Assembly (NCBI RefSeq): GCF_048564905.1
Contig: NC_132995.1
Location: forward strand, 3,050,501 to 3,114,500
Direction of reading: 5' to 3'
From: Vicugna pacos
Taxonomy: Eukaryota > Chordata > Mammalia > Artiodactyla > Camelidae
Length of the DNA stretch: 64,000 bases
The notes beneath the pieces were generated by a model, which was not told the DNA's origin, ran no database searches, and worked only from the letters and a program-made list of their open reading frames with translations. This document shows positions 21,113 through 37,315 of this stretch, piece by piece. The position numbers were made by a program, and so were the translations under genes. Within the stretch, counting starts at the first letter, position 1, and each line of letters begins with the position of its first letter.

Positions 21113-21887
21113 CAGAGAGAAGGAGAGAAGGGAGCACAGCCTTTGAGAGGAAAATGAGGGGCTGTTCCCTCTTTTCACTGCCCTCAGTGAGAGGTTGTTT
21201 CCTCTTTACATTCTTCCAAGGCTTCTCCCCAAAACTGGAGCTCCCTGATGCCCAGGGACACCTGGTGGGGCCGGAGACGCAGCCAGCCCAGCACGGACAC
21301 CACAGATCTTCTCAGAACAAGAACTACACTTAGAGTGCTGATAAAATGTTGAGAAAGTTTCTCTTAAAACAAAAATCAAACATGGAAAAGAAGCAGAAGA
21401 GCTACTTGTTGGAAAAAAAAAAAAAAGGTAAGATGTGAACCTTGCTCTTTTGTTAGTTCTCTTGCATCAGAATGTGCCCAAGGTCCAGGTGGCCCTGCCT
21501 GATGGCCAGTCCCTTCCCCTGGGGTAGGTCTGGTGCAAGGCCCTGCATTTCCTCTTGTCAGTGGCGGGTTGGAGGTGGCATGAGCCACTTTGTCCCAGAG
21601 GGGCTTTGTGGGATCCAGCACCTTGTTCCCCTCTCATTATGGAGATGACACTCATCCGTCCCAGCTCCCAGCTCCAGAACGTCACACTGTCCTTCAGGTG
21701 AATACAGAGCGGGGTTAACCTCTGAGAGGAATGTAGGTAGAGGATCAAGGACAGAATGAGAACCTGGGATCCACAGGGCATACTGCTTTCCTTGTACCTC
21801 CAGAGGCCTCACCACAGCCCCTCAGTGTCACCTGCATGAGCCCCGCCTGCCCTGCTCAGCACAGCAGTGACAGGCCGGGGGGCTCAC

Positions 21888-21923
21888 CCACGTGCGCCCA
21901 GGCCCTCTGGCCCACGCAGAACC
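21888..21923 (-). pseudogene. KIR pseudogene leader exon 2
   Basis: 36 bp between TTCTAG and GTGAGC; near match to exon 2 of the intact gene at 9149-9184. Confidence 0.72.
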
Positions 21924-22139
21924 CTAGAAGGAAAACCACACCAGAGATGACTTGTCCCGACTGCATCCAGGCCCCCTTGCACTCCCCACCTGTGTCGTCT
22001 GGGCACTGGTGTGAGGACGCCCTGATCTCCAGCGGAGCTGTCTCCTCCCTTCCCTTCCAGGACTCACCCAGACTCAGGAGGCTGAGGAGCCTGGGGGACT
22101 TCGCGCGGCTCTGTCAGACAGGAGGCGGGAGCTGAGCAC

Positions 22140-23645
22140 AGCTGCCTGGCTGGCAGGATGTGGTGGGTAGGTTCCTACGCCGTCGCTTGTACAGCTGGCA
22201 GGGTTCATGTCACACAGGAAGATGACCAGCCTCTTCTCATCCTTCTCAAAGGGTGGTGGGTGCTGAGGGTCTGATCTGAGCCGTGTCACTCAACACACCT
22301 CATATCCTGAGTGTCACATTCTGTTTTCCGAAACCCTAAAGTCATAGGAGGATTTGAACAGATCTTGCTGCCTTTGGAAAGTGGTAACTGATTCAGTTTA
22401 CACCGTGCAGTGTTCCTTTCCCAAGCTGATGTGTAAATATCGTTAACCTTAAACAGCTCTTTGTAGAAGAGAAATCAGAGGTATCCCACGTCATATTTTT
22501 GGCTCAGTATTGGTTGCAAATTAAGGGGTCGTCAATAGAGACTTTGATTCTGCATTTCTATAGGAGAACCAGACATGCGTATTCTGGTTCTGCTTGTTTA
22601 TCTGAGGTTATTCTTGACTATGAGTGGAAACTTGGTGCATCTCTCTGTCTACCACTTCCTCCCTTTCCAATCCAAGGACCACATGTTTACACACACACAC
22701 AAATGTGTGTAAAAGTGATTGTGGTGGTTTATTTATTTATTTTTGGTTTTGATGTGTTTTGCTGGAAAAAACTGGTGTAACATTGTTTACGTATTCAGAT
22801 GAACACAAAAATGTGTAAAGTAGAAATTTTCAAACTCCAGAATGAGTGAGAGGTGTGCCAAGCATGGCCACAGTCACCAGCTCCAAAGCTGGACAGAGTG
22901 CTCCAGACCAGCCATTTCAGGTCTCTGGGGGCAGACACACACTGCTCGGCGTTTGCTCATGGACACGGCTGAATCTGAGTACTGGCAGGGGTTCCGGATT
23001 GCTGTGCTGGGGGTGGGCTCTGAAGGAGTGCTGGCTCCCCCTGCCCTGGCACAGTGTGTTTTATGCCCCGGCCATTGGGGGCGCCCTTCTACTGGAACAC
23101 TGTCTGCCTGCAGCCTCTGGGAGGCGTTCCTGGGTGCCAGGGTCGTGCCTGTTAGGATGCTCTCAGATATCTGGGTGCAGGTGTGAGGGGAGAGCAGAGG
23201 AGCTGTGATCCTGGGCAGGGCCATCCCACCCACCACAGGACCAGCCTGTTCTTTAAAGGACGAAAGCCACCGGGCATCCCCCGCACTGGATCCAGGCTGA
23301 GGTGGGAGCCAGGGTCGCGCGTCTCTTCCATCCAGCCCCCTCCACTTTGCCCAGGCAGTTTAGAGGGTGCGTTCCGGGGTCCTGGCACCGCTGCAGCCCT
23401 GGTTGTCTGACTCTGGAGCAGAGGAAGGGGTGGCGGGGTCTTACAGAAATGCCAGGTTCCCGGGCTTGTTTTCTGAGAGCTTCAGCTTGGAGTTACCCCG
23501 ACCAACGTGGTCGCATGAGTAGAGAACCATTGCCCCCCGTGACCGGCTGCTAGGTTGTCTCTAACCCTCCCGCCCCCCGCAACAGACAGACACACAAGCG
23601 ACACACACACACTTCCCAATCCTACACACACATCCAGGAAACAGC
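22140..23645. other. Unassigned stretch upstream of the KIR pseudogene
   Basis: No supported gene. Overlapping frames at 22842-23410 are not related to anything I recognise. Short AC repeats occur at about 22690 and 23590. Confidence 0.45.
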
Positions 23646-23649
23646 AAAC

Positions 23650-26095
23650 TAACCTTTTCTTTAAATTTACTTTTTATTGGGGTAGCTTTGGTTTATGACA
23701 TTATGTAAGTTTCACGTGTCCATGGTCATATTTCTGCTTCCGTGTGCCTGCAGCGTGCTCACCACCAAAATTGTAGTTTCTGTCTGTCACCACACAGCTG
23801 ACCCCTTAGCGACTTTGCCCTCCTCCTGCCCCTTCCCCTCTGGTAACCACTACCCGGTTCCCCGTTTCTACATGTTAGCTTTCGTTTGGTTTGTTCATTT
23901 ATTTTGTTTTAGTTTGTTTGTTTTTATAATCGTAAAACCGTACAATATTTGTCTTCTCTTTTGACTCACTTCCCGTAGCATTATATTCTCAGGGTCCATC
24001 CATGTAGTTGTAAATCGCAAGATACTCTCTCTTTGTGGCTGAGTAGTATCCCATTTTATCTATACACCACATCTTCTCTGTCCATCTATCCACTGATGAG
24101 CACTTATGTTGTTTCCGTGTCTGGTCTGTTGTAAATAATGCTGCATTGCACACAGGGATGCATGCATCTTTTCAAACGGCTGTTTTTCTGTTCTTTCGGT
24201 AAACACCCTAGTGGAATTTGGAAGTGGAAGTGAAATACATGGATCACATGGTAGTTCTGTTTTGAACTTTACAAGGAAAGTCCATGCTGTTTTTCATAGT
24301 GGCTGCACCATTTTACATTCCCACCAAACAGTGTGTGAAGGATGACTTTTCCCCACATCCTCGCCAGCACTTCTTCTTTCTTGCCTTTTTGGTGATAGCC
24401 ATTAACAGGTGTGATGTGATATCTCATTGTGGTTTGGACAAGCATTTCCCTAATAATTAGTGATGTTGGACATGTTTTCATGTGCCTGTTGGCCATCTGT
24501 ATACCTTCTCTGAAAAAAAATGTCTATTCAGTTCATCAATCCATTTTTTAATTGAGTTGTTTTTATTTTTGTGGTTGAGTTATGAGTTTTTTAAAAATAC
24601 ATTTTGGATATTAACCCCTTCCTTGTCAGACATATGATTTGGAAATATTTTCTCCCATTCAATAGGTTGTATTTTTGTTTTGTTGATTGTTTCCTTCGCT
24701 GTGCAAAAGCTTTTAGTTTGATGCAATCCCATTTGTTTATTTTTGCTTTTGTTTTCTTGCCTGAGGAGACATCTCTAGAAAGATATTGCTAACACTGATG
24801 TCAAAGAAAGTAATGGCTTTGTTTTCTTCTAGAATATTAAGGTTTCTAGAGTTACATTCACATCTTTAATGGGTTTTGAGTTGATTTTTGTGTATGGTGT
24901 GAGATGGTCGTCTATGTTTTTTATATTTTGATGTAGCTGTCCAGTTTTCCCAACACCATTTATTGAAGAGACCATTCTTTCTCTATTTTGTGTTCTTTGT
25001 TCCTTTGTTGTAAATTAATTGTCTGTATATGTGTGGGTTTATTTCTGGGCTCTCCACTCTGTTCTTTGATCTGTGTATCTGTTTTTTTGCCAATATGATC
25101 CTGTTTAGACTTCTATGGCTTTGTAATATGGTTTGAAATCAGAGAGTATCCAACATCCAGCTTTGTTCTTTTTTTCAAGATTGCTTTTGTTATTTGTGGT
25201 CTTTTCTGGTTCCATGGGAATTTTACAATTTTTTTGGTCCTATTTCTGTGGAAAATATGCTTGGGATTTTGATAGGGATTACACTGAATCTGTAGATTGC
25301 TTTAGGTAATATGGACATTTTAACCATGTTAATTTTTCCAATCCATGAGCATGGAATATCCTGCCATTTATTTGTGTCTTCTTCAATTTCTTTCAACAGT
25401 GTTTTATAATTTTCATTCTACAAGTGTTTCACCTCTTTGATAAAATTTGTTCCTAGGTACTTTATTCTTTTTGTTGCAATTGTAAATAGAATTGTTTTCT
25501 TAATTTCTCTTTCTGCTAGCTCACTTTTAGTGTATAAAAATGCAGTAGATTTTTGTATGTTGATTTTGTACTCTGCAGCTTTACTGTATTTGTTTATAAT
25601 TTCTATTAGTTTTTTTTGATGTTGTTGAAGTCTTTAGGGTTTTCTATATGTAAAATGATGTCACCCATGAATATTGACAGGTTTACTTCTTCCTTTCAAA
25701 TTTGTATGCTTTTATTTCATTGTCTTGCCTAACTGTTCTGTCTAGGGCTCCCAGTACTATGTTGAATAAGAGTGGCAAGAGTGGGCATCCTTGTCTTGTC
25801 TGGATTTTTTAGGGACAGCTTCAATTTTCACCATTGGGAATGATGCTAGCTGTGGGCTTGTTATTATGGCCTTTGTTGTGTTGAGGTAAGTTCCTTCTAT
25901 ACCCACTTTATTGAGAGTTTTTATCATGAATGAGTGTTAAATCTTGTCAAATGTCTTTTCTGTTGAGGTGATTGTATGGCTTTTATCCTTCATTTTGTTA
26001 GTGTGGTGTATCACCTTGATTGGCTTAGGGGTGTTAAACCATCCTTGCATCCCTGGAGTGAACCCCACTTGATCGTGGTGTATGGTCCTCTGACT
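23650..26095 (-). repeat. L1 fragment (3' end into ORF2)
   Basis: Minus-strand L1 starting at its 3' end ('actttttattggggtagctt') and running back through ORF2 ('ggcatccttgtcttgtctgg', 'tcttgtcaaatgtcttttct'). Many frame breaks; 5'-truncated inside the reverse transcriptase region. Confidence 0.85.
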
Positions 26096-26099
26096 GTAA

Positions 26100-27515
26100 C
26101 GTTGCACTGAAAGCTAAGGTGCTGAAAGCTTTTCCTCTAAGATCAGGAATAAGAGAAGATACTCCCTCTCCCCGCTTTTATTCAACATATTATTGGAAGT
26201 TCTAGCCACAGCAGTCAGGCAAGGACAAGAAATTAAATGCATCCAGATCAGACATGAGAAAGTAAAACTGTCACTATGTGCAGATGGCATGATACTGTAT
26301 GTAGGAAGCCCCAGTTACTCCACCAAAACCTATTAAAACTAATAATTTAGTAAAGTTGTAGGATGCAAAATTAATATACAGGAATCTGTTGCTTTTCTAT
26401 ACACTAAAAGTGAATTATCAGAAAGAAAATCAAGAAAGCAATCCTGCTTACAATTGCTTCAGAAAGAATAAAATACCGAGGAATGAATTTAACCAAGGAG
26501 GAGAAAAAGTTGTGTTCTTAAATCTGTAAGATGTTGAAGAAATAAGTTGAAGATGACAGAAGTAGATGGAAAGAGATCCTGTACCCATAGATTGGAAGAG
26601 TCAGTATTATTAAAATGTACAGATTCAGTGGAATTCTTCTCAAAATATCAATGGCATTTTTCACAGAATTGGAACAAATAATTCTAAAATTTGTATGGAA
26701 CCATAAGAGATCCTGAACAGCCAAAGCAATCTTGAGAAAGAAGAATAAAGCTGAAGGTTTCATGCTCCCAGACTTGAAACTATACTAAAAAGCTCTAGGA
26801 ATCAAAATGGTGTGGCACTGGAACAAAAACCAACACATAGATCAATGGAACAGAATAGAGAGCCCAGAAATAAACCCCCCCACACACATACGGTCAACTA
26901 ATCTACAACAAAGGAGGCAAGAATATACAATGGGGAAAAGACAGCCTGTTCTAAATGGTGCTGGGAAAATTGGCAGCTACGTGCAAAAGAATGCAACTGG
27001 ATGACTTTCTTACACCAAATACAAAATTAAGCTTAAAATGGATTAAAGAGTTAAACATAAGACCTGAAACCACAAAACTCCTAGAAGAAAACTTAGGCAG
27101 TAACTATTTTGACATCAGTCTTAGCAGTAGTTTTTTGAATATAGCTCCTCAGGCAAGAACAACAAAAGCAAAAATAAACAACACAAAAGAACAAACAAAA
27201 CAAAACAGAAACAGACTCATAGATACAGAAAACAAACTGGTGGTTATCAGAGGGGAGGGAGGGAGATGACAAAATATGTAAAGGAGATTAAGAGGTGCAA
27301 ACTTGGCTATAAAAGAAATGTCAGGAGGGTGTGATTTACACAGGGAATATAGTCAGCAATTTTGTCACAGCAACACTGACAGAGTATAACTGGTTTTATT
27401 ATGGTCATCATTTCATAACATATAAAAATACCAAATCACTATGTTGTACACCTGAAACTAATATCATATTATGTATTAATTATGAAGCAACAAAAAAACT
27501 TCAATAAAAAATTGC
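26100..27515 (+). repeat. L1 fragment (RT region to 3' end), internally deleted
   Basis: Plus-strand L1: translated [10 protein letters not shown] and [20 protein letters not shown], then the YADD-region equivalent ([10 protein letters not shown]), jumping to a 3' end 'cctgaaactaatatcatatt' and 'aataaaaaatt'. Too short for this span of L1, so internally deleted. Abuts the opposite-strand L1 at about 26100. Confidence 0.85.
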
Positions 27516-27519
27516 CAGT

Positions 27520-27895
27520 TTTCCAGAAGACCTTGTGTTTTCCATCTTGAACTTTATCTTCCAGCATCACCATACAGCTCACTACCCTAATGGATCACAT
27601 GGAAATCATTTTCTTTCTTTACTATAGAGTTAACATTAGTTATGCCTCCCTAAATAATAAATCATGTGTCCTTTTGGACATTGTGTATGTAATGGGACAA
27701 TCGTACAGTCATGTTTCTTAACATTTCCTTTTATTTAATATCACGTTTCAAAATTGATCTGTATTCTGTTTGTAATTTCAGTTTGTACATTTTTACTGCC
27801 ATATAATATTCCACTGCATATATATAAACCACAGATATTAACTGTGAGATTGTTATCTATGGTTTTTGTCTAAAATGAATAACACCTCTGCCAAT
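27520..27895. repeat. Old L1-like AT-rich debris
   Basis: Fragments such as 'catataatattccactgcat' recall L1 3' regions in minus orientation; heavily diverged. Confidence 0.4.
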
Positions 27896-27929
27896 ATTCT
27901 CATGAACTTGTTACCAAGTCCAAGCTCAT

Positions 27930-28370
27930 ACTGCTTGTCACAGGACAGAGAGACGTGGTGTTGGGGCAAGGAATAGCAACTTTATTCAGAAAGTCAGCAG
28001 ACAGAGAAGATGGCGTCCCAAAGAACCACCTAACCCGAGTTAGAATTCAGGCTTTTATACTAAAAGAGGAGGGGATGTGGCTGGTTGTTGCAAACTTCTT
28101 GGTGCCGAAATCCTATGTTCTTGCAGCTGTCCCCTAGGTCTGGTCACAGTGTTCCTGTAAACCTCCAACAAGACAAAAGTTATTCTCTGTTCTGCAATTT
28201 TTTATCTCTGTATGAATGGAAAAGTGTTACACCCTTAAAGGTCAGAGACTTGAGAATGGGCTATCATGCATATTTCAGGCTGTAGGCAACGCATAGGCAC
28301 ACTTTTCCCTCTAGGGTGCATAGTTAGGGGCCAGAGGTACATGTGTCTTCCTATTAATGGATAATTGTTA
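27930..28370 (-). mobile_element. Solitary retroviral LTR fossil
   Basis: On the minus strand a TATA-like TAGTATAAAAGCC (about 28053-28066) is followed at LTR-like spacing by an AATAAA (about 27976-27981). No internal retroviral sequence was seen next to it, so it is likely a solo LTR or the remains of one. Class not determined (ERV1-like by general look). Confidence 0.5.
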
Positions 28371-28374
28371 CCTA

Positions 28375-29383
28375 CTTCTCAAGTTGACTGTAACAGTTTA
28401 TACTCCTAGCAGTAATATATTGGGATTCTAGGCACTCAATAGTGTCTCCTGCAGTTAACATTGCCATTGTTTTCTGTTGACCTTTCTCATGGATGTAGGA
28501 GAATTTTGATATCACACTTTCACTGACACTGAGCATGACACTGATGTGGAAATTACCATGAATATTAAAATAGAAGAAGACATACATGCACATTGGGACC
28601 ATCAGTGAGTTTGCTGCAGCTGGATTGTACTTACCTGGACATTCCACCTGTGCATACAGTGCATGCACGTGGGCACCATGAATTTGATCAAAAAGAGAGT
28701 ATTTAAAACAGAGAAATAGAAAATGGTGACAATTAGGACTTTGGAAAAGTGACATGTTATTACAACTAGTTTACCAGCATACCAGCTAGATGTCTCTTCT
28801 GACACCATTGTGCTCATTCACACTGATGGTGTTTCTGGAGAAACCATACCAGGAGTCATCCAGTGAGGACTGAATGGATTGATGGGGCCAGGAAAAGTTT
28901 CAGGGAATGATCTTGGATTTATCTGTTCCAAACTGGACCTGATTTTTACTCATTTGTTCAGTTATTTAAACCATATTCTGTGTTCTGGGCTGAGGAGATG
29001 GAGGTCAAGAGCACACACCAGTGAATGTGGAACTTAAAAATAAAGCAAAATATATTACATGAAAGTGGACCAGGACCTGCAGGTGTGTAAGGTGCGGACA
29101 CAGCCCTGCCGTGTGGGATGTTGCCTCACGGCACAGGGGGCGAGGAGCCGGGGCAGCGAGGGAGAGTCACAGCGGCAGGGAGGGAAAGCACCGCGGTTTA
29201 GGAGAGGAAGGGCCTCCCCAGGACTGCCCGCCCCTCTCCTGCACCCACACCGCGTCTCTCCCGCCACGGTCTCGGCAGGCAGTTCACGCATCGTCCCCTG
29301 CAGACTCTCTTGCAGGACCTCCTGGGCACATGAGACCATTTCGAGGCTCTACCGCGCTGGACGGTGCGTCATTCCCTCTGTGT
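28375..29383. other. 3' flank of the LILRA-type gene, duplicated at 61.1-61.7 kb
   Basis: Expected 3'UTR and flank. From about 28850 it is homologous to about 61190 onward: loosely up to about 29040, then almost base for base. No separate gene seen. Confidence 0.5.
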
Positions 29384-32450
<3,067 letters not shown>

Positions 32451-33135
32451 GGCCGCTGCTCTGGGTGCTCCCTCTGTGCAGATGAGACCACGGGGCCACG
32501 GAGGACAGACAGACGCGCAGGATGTGGCAAGTCAGGGGCTGTGGCTGCCCATCTGGGTTCCCACAGCTGTGGGCTCACAGCAGGCAGCAGCCCCGCCCTG
32601 GGCCTGGCTCTGGGATTCTCTGGGCAGGGGTCAGGAGGCATCTCAGCACAGATATGAGGTCTCATCTGATTCCCAAGACACTTGCTGCCTGGGCTGAACT
32701 CCTGCTCGGAAAGGGCAGGGCCCCAGAACTTATTTTTCCAGTCGCCATAAATGGAATTTACCTCTTGTCTGTGGCCATTTCATAAAGAAATGATTACGGA
32801 GCACCTACTATGTACAAGGCATTGATGGCAACACACTAGAAATACATCCATGATCAAGATAAACCCATTTTTCAGTATTTTGAGAACTCAGATTTGTAGT
32901 ATTTGGGCATCAAATGCTAACAGTCACTTATGTTTTAAAAGGAGAGATATGAGGATGACTGGGGTCCATGTCTAGAGTACGACTGAAAGATATTTGAGGA
33001 GGCAGAGACACAGGGTGGGAGTGAGTACATTCGAGAGATGAAAGGACATTCTGGAGAACCCTAAAGATACAGAGACTGAAGAGGAGGGAGGGGGAGGAGA
33101 GGCCGGTCATACAGGGTGCCGGCCACCATGCAGGG
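32451..33135. other. 5' flank of the LILRA-type gene
   Basis: Upstream promoter region; no named motif seen. 'gagcacctactatgtacaag' at about 32800 is an L2-type 3' end fragment. Confidence 0.4.
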
Positions 33136-33139
33136 ATGT

Positions 33140-33790
33140 TGGAGTTTATTTTATTTATTTATCTGTCTATTTTTATTGAAGTACCATCAGTTACAATGTT
33201 TCTGGTGTACAGCACAGTTTCTCAGTCATGCATAAACATACATGTATTCATTTTCTTTTTTTTCATTTAAAGTTATTGCAAGATATTGAATATAGTTCCC
33301 TGTGCTGTACAGAAGAAATATATTTTTTATATAGTGGTTAACATTTGCAAATCTCAAACTCCCAAATTTATCCCTTCCCACCTCCTTTCCCCAGTGACCA
33401 CAAGGTTGTCTACTATGTCTGTGAATCTGTTTCTTTTGTAGATGAGTTCATTAGTGTCCTCTTTTTTCTTTTTTTTTTAATTCCACATATGAGTGATATC
33501 ATATGGTATCTTTCTTTCTCTTTCTGGCTTGCTTCACAGAGTGACAATCTCCAGGTCCATCCATGTTGCTGCAAATGGCATTGTTTTAATCTTTTTTATG
33601 GCTGAGTATTATTTCATTGTATAAATACATCACTTCTTCTTTATCCAGTCATCTATCAATGGACATTTAGGTTGCTTCCATGTCTTGGCTACTGTATATA
33701 GTGCTGCTGTGAGCATTGGGGTGCAGGTGTCTTTTCGATGGATTTTATTTTTAACAGAAGTGAAATATCTAAGCAAAGGACTGTATGATA
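33140..33790 (-). repeat. L1 3' end
   Basis: 'tttttattgaagtaccatca', 'gttccctgtgctgtacag', 'ttccacatatgagtgatatc' and 'ggctgagtattatttcattg', in minus orientation, 5'-truncated. Confidence 0.85.
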
Positions 33791-33799
33791 AGAAAAGTT

Positions 33800-35030
33800 T
33801 ATGAAGGTCATATTAGCTGCTGTATAGCAAATGGAAAGGAGACTATCAATAATTTTTTTATAAAAAGAAATAATAGTTAAACTCAAATTACTCTGAAACT
33901 GGTGTGTCAGCCAGTATTTTAAATGATTTATGTGGATTCCCTTTGTCATATTGAACCCATATACCTGTTAATGAGACAGAAACACATTAACAGGTGATAG
34001 AAATGATAGAGTCCGCCTCTGTGTCTACTTTTGACTGGGAGTTGGAAAGGGACTTGTTGTGGCTGAGTGTCCTGAGAAGAGCTGAAATGGGAAAGCACAG
34101 AAGTGTTACATGGCCCACTTTGTGTGTTTGTGTGTGTGTGTGTGCGTGTGTGTGTGTGTGTGGTGTAACTGCACCAGTCTGGTTTGGAGGGAAGCAGAAG
34201 TGAGAGATGAGTGTGGAGGGTCACATCTGGATGATATGAACAGCCTTGGGTTCAGATAGCAGGGTTTGGAGTACCTCCCACCCACCCCCTGCCAAGGACA
34301 GTAAGCACCATGGAAGGATCTGGGGCAGGAAACAGATTCTAAAATGGAAGTTAGAAAGACTGATAAGTGGAGGATGAACCAGAGATGGGACTGTGGGCCT
34401 GGAGCTCAGAACCCAGGAAGGTGGTGGGTGTTATCACACAGGCCAGGCGTGTCCAGGTGCGGGCTGTGGGCCGGCTGTGTGGGTGGAGAGGACAGCAGGG
34501 GTCAGAGGGATTCCTGGAGGCCAAAAGTCTCTTACTCTTGGCTGTGAGTGTTTAGAGTTGAGGAACTGAGTGTGACCTTCCCTCCCTGCCTTGGTTGGTG
34601 GAGACGCCAGTGGTGCCCTCGGAGATCTGGTGAACCAAGGAGTGGGGGAGGGAGGCAGCCTGGGGGTTTGTGCAGTGCACTTCTGCTCTCAGGAAGACAC
34701 AGCTCTTCCTCTCGGCCCTGAATCCAGTGCGGGTTTACTGTCACACGCCAGTATCTGGAAGGAGCAGGATGTGTGTCTGTCACCTCCAGCCTATGCATTT
34801 GAGTCATTTCTGCCTCTTCAAAGCATCCTTTGATGCTGCGTGTTGCTCTCCACTTCCAACTGTGGAGACTGTTCAGGATTCAGACCAGAATGGTCCTCAT
34901 CAGAGCTCCTGATTGAGGACAGTGATGCGTGGATATGGTATATTTCTATATAGTGAACTGAGAACAAGAGAGGAAGTAGCCTGATAAAGACCTTCCACCC
35001 CTTCAGGAAGTGGTATTGCCACCACTTAAG
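33800..35030. other. Unassigned, with a TG repeat
   Basis: A (TG)n repeat at about 34122-34162. No gene homology seen in the many short frames between 34340 and 34910. Confidence 0.45.
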
Positions 35031-35032
35031 TC

Positions 35033-35235
35033 TGTCTGTCCACCCATTGTCTGTCTGTCTACCTATCCATCCATCCATCCACCCGTTCATTATCTATCTA
35101 TCTATCTGGTTTTATTGAGATATAACTGGCATACAGCCCTGTGTAAGTTTAAGGTGTTAAGCTTAATGAATTGACTTACATATATTATGAAATATTTACA
35201 AGTTTAGTTAATATCCATCATCTCATATAGATACA
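35033..35235 (-). repeat. Tetranucleotide repeat and L1 3' end
   Basis: GTCT, ATCC and ATCT units at about 35028-35107, then 'tttattgagatataactggc' and 'tgtaagtttaaggtgttaa', a minus-strand L1 3' end. Confidence 0.7.
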
Positions 35236-35289
35236 AAAACTGTTTTCCCCCATGATGAGAACTTGTAGTATTGACTCTCCTAAAATTTT

Positions 35290-36110
35290 TCCGATGCACC
35301 CCACAGCAGTGCCAGCTAGAGCCTTCATGTCGTTATGGAGCTGAACTCGGGTCCGCTTGCCCAGATGCACACACAGCAGAGCCAATCTGCTAACAGTGGG
35401 TTGTGATGAAGGAAAGCTAGGTGTCTGTTTGCAGGGCGCCAAGCGAGGAAAATGGGCAGCTAATGCTCAAAAGAGCCAAACTCTGGATGGCTTCCAGGCA
35501 AGGGTTTTTAAAGGCGACATTAAGAGTGAGGGCACAGATGCATGATCAGCTCATGGGCATCCTTCTGATTGGTTGGTGGTGAGATAACAGGGTAGTATTT
35601 TGAGAAACTCTATTATCAGTATTCTGACTCCAGCCAGTCTGGGGTCTATGTACGGTGGTCAGCATGTAGTCAGCATCCTCCATCTAGGGGAGGGGGAATT
35701 AGCTTCTGCAAAACACCTCAAGAATATGGCTCAGAATATCTACAGCCTTCGAGGAGAAACTAAGGGGTCCTTGACTTTGTTTTATGGCTAACCTATTATT
35801 ATTTTGTCTTGCTTGACTGCTTTCCTTTGTTTCTGGTATTTTCCCCTCATTTCTCTGATTCAGTTTGCTCTTTGGAAGTTAGTGAAGGCTAAAGCTTTTC
35901 TACAAACCAGAAGCAGAGGACGTGGGGGTGGGGTCTGTCTCCCGGAACACCCTGCAGGGTTCTGCTCTTTTTCAGCACCTCCCTTTTCTTCGATACTCCT
36001 CCGTCCTGAGGGGCACAGGGGCAACCACCGCTCTGGTTACTTCCTGCTGAATGGAGCAAATTGTTCGTCAGTGTTTTAGGAGAAAGGAGAGAAAGACATG
36101 GGCTGTTCAC
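35290..36110 (-). mobile_element. ERV fossil: probable 3' LTR region
   Basis: Lies downstream (minus strand) of the env remnant and has LTR features on that strand: a CCAAT element near 35570 and a TTTAAA box near 35510. Ends not defined. Broken relic, class I-like by its env partner. Confidence 0.45.
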
Positions 36111-36111
36111 T

Positions 36112-36482
36112 TTTGTCTCTTTTTTTTTAGATTCTACTTATAAGTGATACCATATGGTATTTTCCTTTTTCTGACTTACTTCCCTTAGAATGATGACCTC
36201 CAGTTCCATCCATGTTGCTGCAAATGGCGTTATTTTATTATTTTTTATGGCTGAGTCATATTCCATTGTATAAATGTGACAACTTCTTTACCCAGTCATC
36301 TGTTGATGGACATTTAGGTTGCGTCCATGTCTTGGGTATTGTAAATAGAGCTGCTGTGAACATTGGGGTGCATGTGTCTTTTCAAATTAGAGTTCCCCCC
36401 AGATACATGCCTAGGAGTGGGATTGCTGGATCATATAGTAAGTCTATTTGTAGTTTTTTGAGGAATCACTACCTCTCTTCTT
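36112..36482 (-). repeat. L1 3' fragment between the ERV LTR and env
   Basis: 'attctacttataagtgatac', 'ccatgttgctgcaaatggc' and 'gtgggattgctggatcatat' are L1 landmarks in minus orientation. It separates two parts of the ERV fossil. Confidence 0.75.
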
Positions 36483-36489
36483 TGCTTTG

Positions 36490-37250
36490 TCACAGCACTT
36501 GGACAGACATTTGAAAATTAGTAGCCGTATCATAATGAGGATAATGGTCAGAATGCAGCCTTGTAGTCTCTTCTGAAAGAGCACTCTTACTTTAGATGGC
36601 AGCCAGGAACGTAAGTCTTGGATTGGGTCCTCATCACGTAGATCCTGTAACCTAACCAAGTAGCTTTTTGAATTACTCTGTTCACTCAAGTTTCAGCTTT
36701 GCTAGTGGTGTTTATATATGTGCAGCATGTGGTATTAGCCGCCACATATACCCCTCCCTGTTTTGACAGTAAGAGGTCAGGGCTAGGGGAGAGGGTAGTG
36801 GCAGAGCCCATGCATAGGGTTCAATCCCTAGTACCTCCATGAAAAAAAGAAAGAATACTAAATAAATTAATTAACAGACCTAATTACCTCCCCCCAAAAC
36901 AAACAAACAAAACAAACAAACAAACAAAACTTAAAAAAAAAAACACTATTCTATTGTCCAGGACTACCTGAGCCAGTGACTCTAAAGATGTTTGTTGGGC
37001 CATGATCCCCTCAGCAGTTTGTCCAATTGTAGCCGACGAATTACACATCATATCTCTGCTGACACAAACTCTGGCACTTGGCATGAGGACATCAAGAAGG
37101 CTTTGTCCTATACTGCCCTCATACCCTGCCAACAGGTATGAGGCCCAGGTTATCCTAATTTCTACCAACTCTAGCCAAGTTAAGATGAGTTTGCTTGTAA
37201 AATAAGTCTGGTTTCAATAAACCTGGCCTGATTATCTGCATAAGTGTAAT
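36490..37250 (-). mobile_element. ERV fossil: env transmembrane part
   Basis: Minus-strand reading shows the retroviral envelope TM region before the immunosuppressive segment (MAQQTSLESLAQVV) and, left of a SINE insertion, the membrane-proximal part (DLRSWLPSK) with a hydrophobic anchor. Gammaretrovirus-like (class I) by general pattern. It is a partial, broken relic; no gag or pol was seen nearby. Interrupted by a Vic-1 SINE, so it is older than that insertion. Confidence 0.68.
36775..36945 (+). repeat. Camelid SINE (Vic-1 type), sense, inside ERV env
   Basis: 'gagggtagtggcagagccca', 'gggttcaatccctagtacct' and an A-rich AACAAAC tail. Confidence 0.8.
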
Positions 37251-37315
37251 TGATCATATAGCCTATTTTTTCCTTTTTTTAAAGAAGCAAGTCCTTTTTG
37301 TTTGTTTGTTTTTGT

